The notes under the pieces are model-generated. The model saw only the letters and a program-made list of their open reading frames with translations, did no database searches and was not told the DNA's origin. Positions 1-9,139 of a DNA stretch of 23,623 nt are shown here, piece after piece. Where the stretch lies: the NCBI GenBank assembly GCA_943912835.1, contig CALTVJ010000024.1, positions 1-23,623 of the forward strand, written 5' to 3'. Origin of the DNA: an uncultured Porphyromonas sp. (GTDB taxonomy: Bacteria; Bacteroidota; Bacteroidia; Bacteroidales; Porphyromonadaceae). Each line of letters opens with the position of its first letter. Positions within the stretch are counted from its first letter, which is position 1. Position numbers and translations under genes: made by a program.

Positions 1-962
1 GCTCCAGCGGCATTACGATGCCCACCGCCACCGAACCCCTTAGTCGCAATTTCGTTCACTGCTAACTCTCCAATAGAGCGAAGCGAGAGCTTAACCTGCG
101 TCTTATCTTCTCGAATAAAGCAAACACAGTCAATCCCCTCAACGCTCAAAGGTAAATTAACCAAACCCTCCGTATCTCCCTTAGTAATATTTCGGGTACG
201 CATTTCATCTTGACTTAGAGTAATGACAGCCGTAGAAAGCTCAGGATACACTTCCAACTTTTCGTGTAATACATAGCCCTTGAGTTTCAACTCTTCCAAA
301 GTACCGTGATACGACAGACAATCTATAATGTAGGGATAGTCTGCCCCCAAGGCGATGAGCGAAGCAAAATGCTGGTACAATTCGGGAGCAAAACACGAGT
401 ACATAAATCGCCCCGTATCCGTGATAATTCCGAATGCTAAGAGTGTAGCTACATCTGCTGTAATATACTTGACCAAGTCCATAGCCTCGATAAGGCAATA
501 AACGAGTTCGCAGGTAGAAGAAGCCTCTGGATAACTCAAAGTGAGATCAAAATCTGCATCGGGATAGAGATGGTGATCAATCAAAACTCGCTTCGCCGAA
601 TGGCGTTGTACCGCTTCAATAAGTGGAGCATAGCGCAAACGACTAGTTTGATTATGGTCTAAATGAAATATCAAATCTGCCTCTTCAATCAGTCGAAAAG
701 CTTCACATTCTGCTTCGGGATAAATTGTGATTTCGTCTATAGAAGGAAGACCTTTTAAATAATTCTCAATCCGATCAGGACTAATCAGATTTATTTCTAA
801 ATCTTTATACGCCTGTTTAAGGATTTTTCCCCAAGCTAAAATAGAACCCAAAGCATCTCCGTCTGGAGCTGTGTGGGGGAAGATTACGACCTTACGAGCA
901 TGCATAAGTAATTCTCCCAGGGCTTCTAATTTATTCGGTTCAATGGATATATAATTCTTCAT
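1..962 (-). CDS. nrnA: DHH/DHHA1 phosphoesterase, NrnA-like (partial at left edge)
   Basis: This gene runs off the left edge: it begins at an ATG at 960-962 and stays open to base 1, giving about 320 residues without a stop. Residues 30-40 carry HTAPDGDALGS, the DHH-family metal-binding signature; DHH itself is at 129-131; and the last visible residues (about 310-320) hold GGGGHRNAAGA, the DHHA1 substrate-binding motif. Together these identify a manganese-dependent NrnA-type phosphoesterase. Family members degrade oligoribonucleotides 2-5 nt long (nanoRNA), and many also dephosphorylate pAp to AMP; which activity dominates here cannot be told from sequence. Usual length is about 310-345 aa, so only a few C-terminal residues are missing. 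The proS terminator lies 46 bp upstream, so it is probably transcribed separately. It acts in the cytoplasm. Confidence 0.9.
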   Translation of the reverse strand, partial: MKNYISIEPNKLEALGELLMHARKVVIFPHTAPDGDALGSILAWGKILKQAYKDLEINLISPDRIENYLKGLPSIDEITIYPEAECEAFRLIEEADLIFHLDHNQTSRLRYAPLIEAVQRHSAKRVLIDHHLYPDADFDLTLSYPEASSTCELVYCLIEAMDLVKYITADVATLLAFGIITDTGRFMYSCFAPELYQHFASLIALGADYPYIIDCLSYHGTLEELKLKGYVLHEKLEVYPELSTAVITLSQDEMRTRNITKGDTEGLVNLPLSVEGIDCVCFIREDKTQVKLSLRSIGELAVNEIATKGFGGGGHRNAAG

Positions 963-1008
963 TATGACTATCTAATGTATTGACTAACCATGTACAAACA
1001 AAATAAAA

Positions 1009-1042
1009 GGGCTAAGTCGGAATAACCTCTCCGTCTTAGCCC
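1009..1042 (-). terminator. Rho-independent terminator of proS
   Basis: A 12-bp stem with one T-T mismatch (GGGCTAAGTCGG pairing with CCGTCTTAGCCC) and a 10-nt loop lies 16 bp beyond the proS stop. On the minus strand it is followed by the T-rich run TTTTATTTTGTTTG. Position, stem strength and T tract fit an intrinsic terminator for proS. Confidence 0.85.
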
Positions 1043-1058
1043 CCAAATATAAGTATAT

Positions 1059-2537
1059 CTAGTATGCTCTTGCGAATACAACACGCTGAGCCGAAGGTTT
1101 ACCCGTCACGATGCAAACCCCTGGAGTCTTATCGCCCTCCAAAGGGATACAACGTATTGTTGCCTTCGTTTCGGCTTTAATCTTTTCTTCGGTCTCTGAC
1201 GTGCCATCCCAGTGTGCGAGAACAAAGCCACCTTGCTCAATCGCCTCCTTAAACTCTTCGTAGCTATTCACCTCGCGAGTAGCACGAGCACGATAATCCA
1301 AGGCCTTCTGATAGATATTAGCTTGTATTTCCTCCAAAAGTTGCTCAACGTAGTCTTCGATGCCATCGAGACTTACAGTCGTTTTTGATAATGTATCACG
1401 ACGAGCAACTTCAATCGTGCCTGCCTCAAGGTCACGAGCTCCCAGAGCCAAACGAACGGGGACGCCTTTGAGTTCATATTCAGCAAACTTCCAACCTGGT
1501 TTCTTATTGTCGTTGTCGTCAAACTTTACACTGATACCACGCTTACGCAAAGTAGCAATAACAGATTCTAATCGTTCACTTATCGTTGCCAACTGCTCTG
1601 CTCCTTTATAAATAGGAACAATAACGACTTGAATAGGTGCAAGTTTTGGAGGAAGCACCAATCCATTATCATCAGAGTGTGACATAATCAGCGCACCCAT
1701 CAATCGCGTAGATACACCCCAGCTACTCGCCCAAACGTAATCGAGTTTACCCTCTTTGTTGCTAAAAGTTACATCAAAAGCTTTGGCAAAGTTCTGCCCC
1801 AAGAAATGTGATGTACCAGCTTGAAGAGCTTTACCATCTTGCATTAGAGCTTCAATACAGTAAGTCTCCAAAGCCCCTGCAAATCGTTCGTTTGCACTCT
1901 TCAATCCTACAATTACAGGCATTGCCATGTAATCTCGAGCAAAAGTTTCATAGACACGAACCATCTTTTCGGTTTCTTCAATAGCTTCCTCCTTGGTCGC
2001 ATGTGCCGTGTGCCCCTCTTGCCACAAAAATTCGGCAGTACGCAAGAAAAGACGTGTCCTCATCTCCCAACGGACTACATTTGCCCACTGATTACACAAA
2101 ATAGGCAAGTCGCGATAAGACTGAATCCAGTTTTTGTATGTATTCCAAATAATTGTTTCAGACGTGGGACGCACAATAAGCTCTTCTTCCAAACGAGCTT
2201 CGGGGTCTACAACTACTCCTCCCTCAGGGTTTGTTTTCAGGCGATAATGCGTTACGACAGCACATTCTTTTGCAAAGCCCTCAACATGGTCTGCTTCTCG
2301 GCTAAGGAAGCTCTTAGGGATAAACAGTGGGAAGTAAGCATTGCTATGTCCTGTCTCCTTAAACATATCATCCAAAACACGTTGCATCTTCTCCCAGATA
2401 GCATATCCATAAGGTTTAATCACCATACATCCACGCACAGCCGAGTTCTCAGCAAGGTCTGCCTTCAAGACTAAATCTAGATACCACTGCGAATAGTCTT
2501 TCTCTCGAGATGTAAGTTCTTTTAATTCTTTAGCCAT
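1059..2537 (-). CDS. proS: Prolyl-tRNA synthetase (short, archaeal/eukaryotic type)
   Basis: This class II synthetase charges tRNA-Pro with proline in the cytoplasm. Residues 123-127 read RPTSE. The class II motif 2 region (about 155-179) contains WEMRTRLFLRTAEFLWQEGH, and motif 3 lies near 270-300. There is no room for the INS editing domain between motifs 2 and 3 that long bacterial ProRS carries. The C-terminus ends VVFARAY, with the terminal Tyr typical of the short ProS type found in archaea, eukaryotes and Bacteroidetes. I chose the ATG at 2535-2537 (MAKELKEL, 492 aa). A TTG two codons upstream is possible but less likely. A Bacteroidetes-type promoter lies upstream and a terminator follows, so it is likely monocistronic. 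Confidence 0.97.
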   Translation of the reverse strand: MAKELKELTSREKDYSQWYLDLVLKADLAENSAVRGCMVIKPYGYAIWEKMQRVLDDMFKETGHSNAYFPLFIPKSFLSREADHVEGFAKECAVVTHYRLKTNPEGGVVVDPEARLEEELIVRPTSETIIWNTYKNWIQSYRDLPILCNQWANVVRWEMRTRLFLRTAEFLWQEGHTAHATKEEAIEETEKMVRVYETFARDYMAMPVIVGLKSANERFAGALETYCIEALMQDGKALQAGTSHFLGQNFAKAFDVTFSNKEGKLDYVWASSWGVSTRLMGALIMSHSDDNGLVLPPKLAPIQVVIVPIYKGAEQLATISERLESVIATLRKRGISVKFDDNDNKKPGWKFAEYELKGVPVRLALGARDLEAGTIEVARRDTLSKTTVSLDGIEDYVEQLLEEIQANIYQKALDYRARATREVNSYEEFKEAIEQGGFVLAHWDGTSETEEKIKAETKATIRCIPLEGDKTPGVCIVTGKPSAQRVVFARAY

Positions 2538-2601
2538 ATTCAAATTATTCTTCTATTCTATTTTCTACTAACACTATGTATAATAGTGGATTTTCAGGCG
2601 A

Positions 2602-2628
2602 CAAAGTTACTAATTTATCACCGACCAA
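2602..2628 (-). promoter_or_regulatory. Probable proS promoter (Bacteroidetes type)
   Basis: On the minus strand TAACTTTG (2602-2609) matches the Bacteroidetes -7 consensus TAnnTTTG, with TTG (2626-2628) 16 nt upstream as a -33 element. Transcription would begin near 2597, leaving a leader of about 60 nt before the proS ATG. It sits between the carB terminator and proS. Confidence 0.6.
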
Positions 2629-2639
2629 TAGACAATGTA

Positions 2640-2672
2640 AAATCCCCAAAGCTATTAAAACATTGGGGATTT
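2640..2672 (-). terminator. Rho-independent terminator of carB
   Basis: A perfect 10-bp inverted repeat (AAATCCCCAA at 2640-2649, TTGGGGATTT at 2663-2672) with a 13-nt loop lies 23 bp beyond the carB stop. On the minus strand the stem ends in TTTT, a modest T tract. Confidence 0.75.
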
Positions 2673-2695
2673 CTAACCTTAGTAAAACTTATTTA

Positions 2696-5600
2696 TTACT
2701 TGTACTCACTCCAACTCTTGATTCTCACATCATCTAATGAGAGTGTACAAAACGCATTGATAAATGATGAAGCTAGGCGAGCATTCGTTATCAGTGGTAT
2801 ATTCAAATCAATAGCTGCACGACGCAGACGATAGCCATTGGTTAACTCTCTTGCCGTCAGATTTTTATTAATATTGACTACCATGTCTATCTTCTTTTCT
2901 TTAAGCAAATCTAAGGCTTGTGGTTGCTTACCCTCTTCACTTGGCCAATAGACCAAAGTTGAAGGGACACCATTCTCGGCAAGCATCGTATGCGTACCAT
3001 GCGTAGCATAGAGTTCATAACCACGCTCTACCAATAGGCGTGCAGCATCGAGCATCGATGCTTTCTCTTTAGAGCCTCCTGTTGAGAGTAAGACTGTCTT
3101 CTCAGGGATACGATAACCAACAGAGAGCATACTTTTCAGGACGGCTTCGTTTGTATCATCCCCAAGACAACCAACCTCCCCCGTGCTCATCATATCCACA
3201 CCCAAAACAGGGTCTGCCTTCTGCAAACGAGCAAATGAGAATTGAGAAGCTTTAATGCCGACATAATCTAGATCAAAGGCACTTTTCTCAGGTTTCTCTA
3301 CTGAAAGCCCTAGCATGATGCGCGTTGCTAAGTCAATGAAGTTAATTTTTAAGACCTTACTTACGAAGGGGAAACTACGAGAAGCTCTCAAATTACACTC
3401 AATTACTTTTATTTCGTTACCCTTTGCTAAAAACTGAATATTAAAAGGTCCCGAGATATTTAGCTCTTGTGCTATTTGACGGCTAATTCGCTTAATACGT
3501 CGCACCGTCTCAACATACAGTTTTTGCCCTGGGAACTGAATCGTAGCATCACCCGAGTGTACCCCAGCAAACTCAATATGTTCGCTAATTGCGTACACCA
3601 CGATTTCTCCATTTGCTGCTACTGCATCAAGTTCAACTTCCTTAGCATGCTCTATAAACTGACTCACTACAACAGGATGCTCCTTGCTTACATTCGCAGC
3701 AAGCTCCAAGAAGCGGTATAATTCTTCGGCATTAGAGCAAACGTTCATCGCTGCACCAGACAAGACATAACTAGGACGGACCAAAACAGGGAAGCCAACC
3801 TCTTCTATAAAGCTATCAATATCTTCAATGCTTGACAATTCCTTCCATCTTGGTTGGTCAATACCCAAGCGATCAAGCATCGCACTAAACTTGTGTCTAT
3901 CTTCAGCGTTGTCAATCTTCTCAGCTTGTGTACCAAGTATGGGGACGTTTTGTCTCGCTAGCTTCATCGCCAAATTGTTAGGGATTTGTCCCCCTGTTGA
4001 AACAATCACCCCCTTAGGTGTCTCTAGATCAAGAATATCTAATACTCGTTCGAGTGTCAGCTCATCAAAATATAGACGGTCTGTTATATCATAATCCGTA
4101 CTTACAGTTTCTGGGTTGTAATTGATCATTACGGAGCGATAGCCTTCCCTTCGAATCGTTTGTAGTGCATTGACTCCACACCAGTCAAACTCAACAGAAC
4201 TACCAATACGATAGGCTCCCGACCCGAGTACAACAACCGAACGCTCGTCCTGCTCGTAGTTTATGTCGTTAAAAGAACCATTGTATGTCAGGTACAGATA
4301 GTTGGTTTCTGCTGGATATTCTGCAGCAAGCGTGTCAATCTGTTTAACAACGGGACAAATACCCAAACTCAAACGATGACTTCTTACAGACAGCGATAAA
4401 TCGTCACCACGCAGGACATTTTGATTTATCAATTTCCCGACCTGATAATCGGAGAAGCCTTGTCTTTTAGCTTGTCGAAGAAGTTCTACTGAGATAGCAT
4501 CAACAGAAGTTAAAGATGACAGAGCATCTGCTGTTTCCTTGATATTATACAACCTCTGCAAGAACCATCTATCAATTTTTGTTAGATTATGTATTTGCTC
4601 TATTGTATATCCCTCTTCAAAAGCTTGGCTAATCTCAAACACGCGCGTATCTGTAGGCTGACGAAGTGCCTTATCTAAGTCATCTACCTTGGGTTGCTTA
4701 TTAGCAACAAAACCGTGCATACCTTGCCCAATCATACGCAAGCCTTTTTGAATAGCTTCCTCAAAAGTACGCCCAATAGCCATAACTTCCCCAACACTCT
4801 TCATAGAGCTACCAAGCTCTCTATCTACACCATGGAACTTGCCCAAATCCCAACGAGGGATTTTACATACAACATAGTCTAGAGCAGGTTCAAAAAAGGC
4901 TGGAGTTGTTTTGGTCACCGAATTATTTAACTCATATAAACCATACCCAAGTCCGAGCTTAGCTGCCACAAAAGCGAGTGGATATCCGGTGGCTTTTGAT
5001 GCTAAAGCAGAAGAACGAGATAGTCGCGCATTAACCTCTATGACACGATAATCCTGACTCTCTGGGTCTAGAGCGTACTGCACATTACATTCCCCAACAA
5101 TCCCAATGTGACGAACAATACGTATAGCTATCTCGCGCAACATATGATATTCATCATTCGTTAAGGTTTGAGATGGAGCGATAACAATGCTCTCTCCAGT
5201 ATGAATCCCAAGGGGGTCAAAATTCTCCATGTTGCAGACGGTGATACAGTTGTCGTATCGGTCACGAACGACCTCATACTCTACTTCCTTCCACCCCTTG
5301 AGACTCTTCTCAACCAGTACTTGGGGGCTGAATGCAAAAGCTTTATTACACAGCGCATCAAGCTCAGCCTCATTATCACAGAAACCACTACCAAGACCTC
5401 CAAGAGCATAAGCCGCTCTGATAATCACTGGATAACCCAATTCGTTTGCTGCCTGTCGTGCTTCATCTAGATTCCCAGCGGCTTGGCTCTTTATCGTCTT
5501 AACGTCAATTTCGTTAAGTCGCTCAACAAACAGGTCACGGTCTTCTGTATTAACAATTGCTTCAACCTGTGTCCCCAAAACGGAAACATTATATTTCTCA

Positions 5601-5923
5601 AGAACACCACTTTGATATAGTGCTACTCCACAGTTTAGCGCAGTTTGCCCCCCGAATGCAAGTAAAATTCCCTCAGGACGCTCTTTCTCTATAACTTTTT
5701 CTATAAAATATGGTGTCACCGGAAGGAAGTAAATCTCATCCGCAATCCCCTCACTCGTTTGAACCGTCGCAATATTCGGATTAACTAAAACCGTACGAAT
5801 CCCCTCCTCACGCATAGCTTTAAGAGCTTGAGAACCTGAATAGTCAAACTCTCCAGCCTCTCCAATTTTCAAAGCCCCAGAGCCAAGGAGCAAAACCGTC
5901 TTTATATCTTTTCTCTCTATCAT
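2696..5923 (-). CDS. carB: Carbamoyl-phosphate synthase, large subunit
   Basis: CarB makes carbamoyl phosphate from bicarbonate, ammonia delivered by CarA, and two ATP, for arginine and pyrimidine synthesis. At 1075 aa it has the full bacterial length. The N-terminal ATP-grasp half begins with LLLGSGALKIGEAGEFDYSG and contains GGQTALNCG; the second half repeats the pattern with VVLGSGAYRIGSSVEFDWCG near residue 565. The C-terminal MGS-like domain, where allosteric effectors bind in this family, starts around residue 935 (KTVLLSTGGSKEKAS). The start ATG at 5921-5923 is unambiguous. carA lies 30 bp upstream on the same strand and a terminator follows, so carA-carB are one transcription unit. 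Nothing suggests loss of function. Confidence 0.98.
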   Translation of the reverse strand: MIERKDIKTVLLLGSGALKIGEAGEFDYSGSQALKAMREEGIRTVLVNPNIATVQTSEGIADEIYFLPVTPYFIEKVIEKERPEGILLAFGGQTALNCGVALYQSGVLEKYNVSVLGTQVEAIVNTEDRDLFVERLNEIDVKTIKSQAAGNLDEARQAANELGYPVIIRAAYALGGLGSGFCDNEAELDALCNKAFAFSPQVLVEKSLKGWKEVEYEVVRDRYDNCITVCNMENFDPLGIHTGESIVIAPSQTLTNDEYHMLREIAIRIVRHIGIVGECNVQYALDPESQDYRVIEVNARLSRSSALASKATGYPLAFVAAKLGLGYGLYELNNSVTKTTPAFFEPALDYVVCKIPRWDLGKFHGVDRELGSSMKSVGEVMAIGRTFEEAIQKGLRMIGQGMHGFVANKQPKVDDLDKALRQPTDTRVFEISQAFEEGYTIEQIHNLTKIDRWFLQRLYNIKETADALSSLTSVDAISVELLRQAKRQGFSDYQVGKLINQNVLRGDDLSLSVRSHRLSLGICPVVKQIDTLAAEYPAETNYLYLTYNGSFNDINYEQDERSVVVLGSGAYRIGSSVEFDWCGVNALQTIRREGYRSVMINYNPETVSTDYDITDRLYFDELTLERVLDILDLETPKGVIVSTGGQIPNNLAMKLARQNVPILGTQAEKIDNAEDRHKFSAMLDRLGIDQPRWKELSSIEDIDSFIEEVGFPVLVRPSYVLSGAAMNVCSNAEELYRFLELAANVSKEHPVVVSQFIEHAKEVELDAVAANGEIVVYAISEHIEFAGVHSGDATIQFPGQKLYVETVRRIKRISRQIAQELNISGPFNIQFLAKGNEIKVIECNLRASRSFPFVSKVLKINFIDLATRIMLGLSVEKPEKSAFDLDYVGIKASQFSFARLQKADPVLGVDMMSTGEVGCLGDDTNEAVLKSMLSVGYRIPEKTVLLSTGGSKEKASMLDAARLLVERGYELYATHGTHTMLAENGVPSTLVYWPSEEGKQPQALDLLKEKKIDMVVNINKNLTARELTNGYRLRRAAIDLNIPLITNARLASSFINAFCTLSLDDVRIKSWSEYK

Positions 5924-5953
5924 GATAGTCTATTATTTTGTCTTAGATTACTT

Positions 5954-7030
5954 TTACAATTTCGATAGAAATTCATCGAATATAAACATCGTATCGGTTG
6001 GTCCACTACACGCCTCTGGGTGGAATTGCGCCGAGAAATAAGGTAGACTCTCATGGCAAATACCCTCATTAGTCCCATCATTCATATTGACATACTTCTC
6101 TCTCCATCCATCTCCCAGACTTGACGGGTCTACAGCATAACCATGATTTTGACTAGTTACAAAACAACGAGTTGTTCCCACCTCTCGCACAGGTTGGTTA
6201 TGACTACGGTGACCATATTTCATTTTGCTAACAGTTGCACCAGCCGCGGTTGCCAATAACTGATTTCCCATACAAATGCCACAGATTGGTTTACCCTTTG
6301 ATAAAGCCACACGAATATGCTCAACAGTTTTAGCACACATATTAGGGTCACCTGGGCCATTGCTAAGGAATAGTCCATCAAAATCAATTTGGTTAAAGTC
6401 GTAATCCCAAGGCACACGATACAAGGTATGATCTGGAGATATGAGTTTGCGTACAATATTGTTTTTAGCTCCACAATCAACAAGAACTATCTTTTTTTCA
6501 CCATTCCCGTAAACTTGAACCTCCTTAGGAGAAACCTCTGCAACCAGATTACGCTCATTATGGTCAACAAAATCAATATCATCACCTCCCTCCAAAAGGA
6601 TTTTCCCTTGCATTGAACCTTTCTCTCGAAGCGTTTTGGCAAGCTCTCTCGTATCAATACCCGTCAAGCCAACAACTTTTTCTCTTTTAAGCCAATCTGC
6701 TAAAGTCTCTTGACCATTCCAATGGCTGTATTCGTCTGAGTATTCACTTACAATTAGAGCTAAAGGATGAATAGAAGCACTCTCCCAATAAATCTCTATT
6801 CCATGCTCATCTTTGGCTGAAGATGGAACACCGTAATTCCCAATCAAAGGATATGTCATCACCAACATCTGTCCTCTATAACTAGGGTCTGTCAAACTCT
6901 CAGTATAGCCAGTCATTGCGGTATTGAACACAACCTCTCCTGCAATCGGAGATTCATAACCAAAACTAAAACCCTCAAAACGAGTACCGTCTTCAAGAAT
7001 CAAAATAGCTCTTGTACGCTTATTCACCAT
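5954..7030 (-). CDS. carA: Carbamoyl-phosphate synthase, small (glutaminase) subunit
   Basis: CarA hydrolyses glutamine and channels ammonia to CarB. The 358-aa protein has the N-terminal CarA-specific domain (about 1-150) and a class I glutamine amidotransferase domain from about 180. The catalytic nucleophile is Cys253 in GICMGNQLLA, with His337 and Glu339 in QFHPEA completing the triad. The usual GHQ after the nucleophile is GNQ here, which I recall as a common Bacteroidetes variant, and KYGHRSHNQPV follows as expected. Start ATG is at 7028-7030. It lies between the purF-like gene (108 bp upstream, with a hairpin in the gap) and carB (30 bp downstream). Confidence 0.97.
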   Translation of the reverse strand: MVNKRTRAILILEDGTRFEGFSFGYESPIAGEVVFNTAMTGYTESLTDPSYRGQMLVMTYPLIGNYGVPSSAKDEHGIEIYWESASIHPLALIVSEYSDEYSHWNGQETLADWLKREKVVGLTGIDTRELAKTLREKGSMQGKILLEGGDDIDFVDHNERNLVAEVSPKEVQVYGNGEKKIVLVDCGAKNNIVRKLISPDHTLYRVPWDYDFNQIDFDGLFLSNGPGDPNMCAKTVEHIRVALSKGKPICGICMGNQLLATAAGATVSKMKYGHRSHNQPVREVGTTRCFVTSQNHGYAVDPSSLGDGWREKYVNMNDGTNEGICHESLPYFSAQFHPEACSGPTDTMFIFDEFLSKL

Positions 7031-7060
7031 ATTTTATTTGAAAAGTTACCTACTTAAAGA

Positions 7061-7097
7061 AAATAGAGGGCCAAAGCATATGCTTCGCCCTCTATTT
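7061..7097 (-). terminator. Hairpin between purF-like and carA: terminator or attenuator
   Basis: An 11-bp perfect stem (AAATAGAGGGC at 7061-7071, GCCCTCTATTT at 7087-7097) encloses a second palindrome, AAGCATATGCTT (7074-7085). On the minus strand TTTTCTTT follows. It lies 42 bp past the purF-like stop and 30 bp before the carA ATG, so it is either the terminator of purF-like or a leader hairpin controlling read-through into carAB. Confidence 0.8.
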
Positions 7098-7127
7098 AAA
7101 CTAAACTGTTACGAAGCTTAACGACAA

Positions 7128-7135
7128 CAAAGTTA
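7128..7135 (-). promoter_or_regulatory. Candidate -7 box for a carA promoter
   Basis: TAACTTTG on the minus strand matches the Bacteroidetes -7 consensus and lies just after the purF-like stop. A transcript from here would start near 7122, upstream of the 7061-7097 hairpin, giving a leader of about 90 nt. No good -33 TTG is present at the expected distance, so the call is weak. Confidence 0.35.
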
Positions 7136-7138
7136 CAA

Positions 7139-9022
7139 CTAACTTTTGAGGAAGTCTTGCTCCATATAATCAATAAAAGCCTGATTGACTAAATGACTAC
7201 CACCCGGTGTCGGATAATCTCCTGAAAAATACCAATCTCCTAAGTGCTTCGGAATCGCTTTATGTTGACCCTCTATACTCTGAAACACGAACTCAACTTC
7301 CGCTTTCACATGTGGCGGCTTAAGTAGTTCTACCATTTTTGAGGATATCTCATCTACAGTAAAGAATTTATATATAGCTTTTACGACATTTTCTACATGC
7401 TCATTGGGCGATATCCTTCTAAGATCTATAGCCTTTTCGTACTGTTCGTGCAATATGTGCTCCATATTTCTTTCCTTTATTAGAGCTACGACAGCTCTAA
7501 ATGCTATAAACTCTTTCATCTTGCTCATATCAATCCCATAATAGTCTGGATAACGTATCTGTGGGCAACTTGATACAACGACAATTTTTTTTGGCCCCAA
7601 TCTATCTAAGATACCAAGAATACTTTGTTTTAGTGTTGTGCCTCTCACAATACTATCATCAATAACGACCAAATTATCTTTCCCTGGAACAACTGTGCCA
7701 TAAGTAATGTCATAGACGTGAGCAGCCAAATCATTACGACTTTTAGCCTCACTAATGAAAGTCCTAAGCTTGATATCTTTTATGGCAACCTTCTCACTTC
7801 TCACTCTTCGAGATAGAAGCTTTTGCAATTCTCCATCCGTCAGATTACCTCGCTTTATGGCTTCGAATTTTTCGATATTTAGGCTCTCATTTAAGCCTTC
7901 TAACATTCCGTAATAAGCAACTTCGGCTGTGTTAGGTATAAATGAGAATACAGTATTATCTATATCGCGATCTATAGCCTTTAGGATTCTATCGGTCAGA
8001 TTGTGTCCAAGAGCTTTCCTCTCTAAATAGATATCACGATCACTGCCTCGAGAAAAATATATCCTCTCAAAAGAGCAAGGCTTCAAGTTTTTTGGTTCAG
8101 CGATTTGCTCCAAACGAGGCTCCCCTGCTCTGTTAATCAAAAGAGCTTGACCTGGCAACAACTCTACTACTGCATCTGCAGACACATTCATCACTGTCTG
8201 AATAACGGGACGCTCGCTAGCTACAACAATGATCTCTTCGTCTATATAGTAGAATGCTGGGCGAATCCCCCATGGGTCTCTCATGGTATAACTCTCACCA
8301 CTCCCCGTTAAACCACACATGACAAAACCACCATCCCAGAGTGGAGAACATTCTTTCAAGACATTAGCCAAATCTATACGTTCTTCGATATAGTTGGTAA
8401 TATCCATCCCTTTTAGCTCATGTTTCAAACTTTCCTGATAAAGTCGCTCAACTTCCCTATCAACTCTATGACCTAGTTGCTCAAGAAGAATATGCATATC
8501 CGATACATGACGAGGATGTTGTCCCACTGAGGCTATTCGCTCAAATATACTTTGAACATTGGTTAAATTAAAATTTCCACATATAGCCAAACACTTAGCA
8601 CGCCAATTACTTCTTCTGATCATGGGATGAACATATGTCAACCCACTTTTACCTGTGGTACTATAACGTAGATGCCCCATATAGCACTCACCAGCAAAAG
8701 GCAACTGAGCCTCAGCATAATCTGCGTCTTGCAAGACATTTTCAGGTAAGCCACTATAATTACGATGAACTTGATCAAATATTTCCTGTATTGCAGAAGC
8801 TCCTAATGCACGTTCGCGAAATAAATACTCTTCACCAGCTTTACTATTCAATTTAACAACAGCTAAGCCTGCGCCTTCTTGACCGCGATTATGTTGCTTC
8901 TCCATGAGAAGATAGAGCTTGTTCAATCCATATTGCCAGCTCCCATATTTTTCTTGATAATAACTAAGCGGCTTCCTTAGGCGAATCGCAGCTATCCCGC
9001 ATTCATGTTTCAGTGGTTCCAT
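7139..9022 (-). CDS. PurF-like amidophosphoribosyltransferase family protein (long form)
   Basis: The 627-aa protein is a class II (Ntn) glutamine amidotransferase fused to a type I phosphoribosyltransferase, the PurF plan, in which PRPP and glutamine give phosphoribosylamine. Cys8 in KHECGIA would become the N-terminal nucleophile after removal of a 7-residue propeptide. GHLRYST and CGNFNLTN fit the glutaminase site, and VVIDDSIVRGTT near residue 455 is the PRPP-binding loop. It differs from ordinary PurF (about 470-510 aa): it has roughly 120 extra C-terminal residues ending with a YPTPGG motif, and the segment before the PRPP loop reads FISEAKSRNDLA. It may be a second paralogue rather than the main purine enzyme; the true reaction is uncertain. 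It lies upstream of carA-carB on the same strand. Start ATG is at 9020-9022. Confidence 0.85.
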   Translation of the reverse strand: MEPLKHECGIAAIRLRKPLSYYQEKYGSWQYGLNKLYLLMEKQHNRGQEGAGLAVVKLNSKAGEEYLFRERALGASAIQEIFDQVHRNYSGLPENVLQDADYAEAQLPFAGECYMGHLRYSTTGKSGLTYVHPMIRRSNWRAKCLAICGNFNLTNVQSIFERIASVGQHPRHVSDMHILLEQLGHRVDREVERLYQESLKHELKGMDITNYIEERIDLANVLKECSPLWDGGFVMCGLTGSGESYTMRDPWGIRPAFYYIDEEIIVVASERPVIQTVMNVSADAVVELLPGQALLINRAGEPRLEQIAEPKNLKPCSFERIYFSRGSDRDIYLERKALGHNLTDRILKAIDRDIDNTVFSFIPNTAEVAYYGMLEGLNESLNIEKFEAIKRGNLTDGELQKLLSRRVRSEKVAIKDIKLRTFISEAKSRNDLAAHVYDITYGTVVPGKDNLVVIDDSIVRGTTLKQSILGILDRLGPKKIVVVSSCPQIRYPDYYGIDMSKMKEFIAFRAVVALIKERNMEHILHEQYEKAIDLRRISPNEHVENVVKAIYKFFTVDEISSKMVELLKPPHVKAEVEFVFQSIEGQHKAIPKHLGDWYFSGDYPTPGGSHLVNQAFIDYMEQDFLKS

Positions 9023-9139
9023 TTAAGAAGATTAATATATGCTAAATATGTAATATTGTATAAGTAGTAAAATATCAAGTTTGATTCTCCTCCACGAGGA
9101 TATAAAACCTAAACTTTTGTGTTATAACCTCAGTATCCT

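Noticed and set aside
241..498. Short minus-strand frame inside the nrnA gene
   Set aside because: It overlaps nrnA out of frame, while the nrnA frame carries the DHH and DHHA1 motifs throughout.
2001..2474. Long plus-strand reading frame opposite proS
   Set aside because: It is antisense to a clearly functional synthetase and has no recognisable protein pattern; the same holds for frames opposite carB (for example 5168-5470) and fcl/gmd (10058-10516).
7585..7592. T8 run in the purF-like gene, and A8 runs in gmd and cbiB, as phase-variable sites
   Set aside because: A/T runs of eight are expected in DNA this AT-rich and lie in housekeeping-type genes; only the C8 tract at 17693 is compositionally unusual.
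9088..9100. TCCTC-CAC-GAGGA hairpin between fcl and the purF-like gene, as a terminator
   Set aside because: Five base pairs with a 3-nt loop and no T tract on the minus strand; too weak to support termination.
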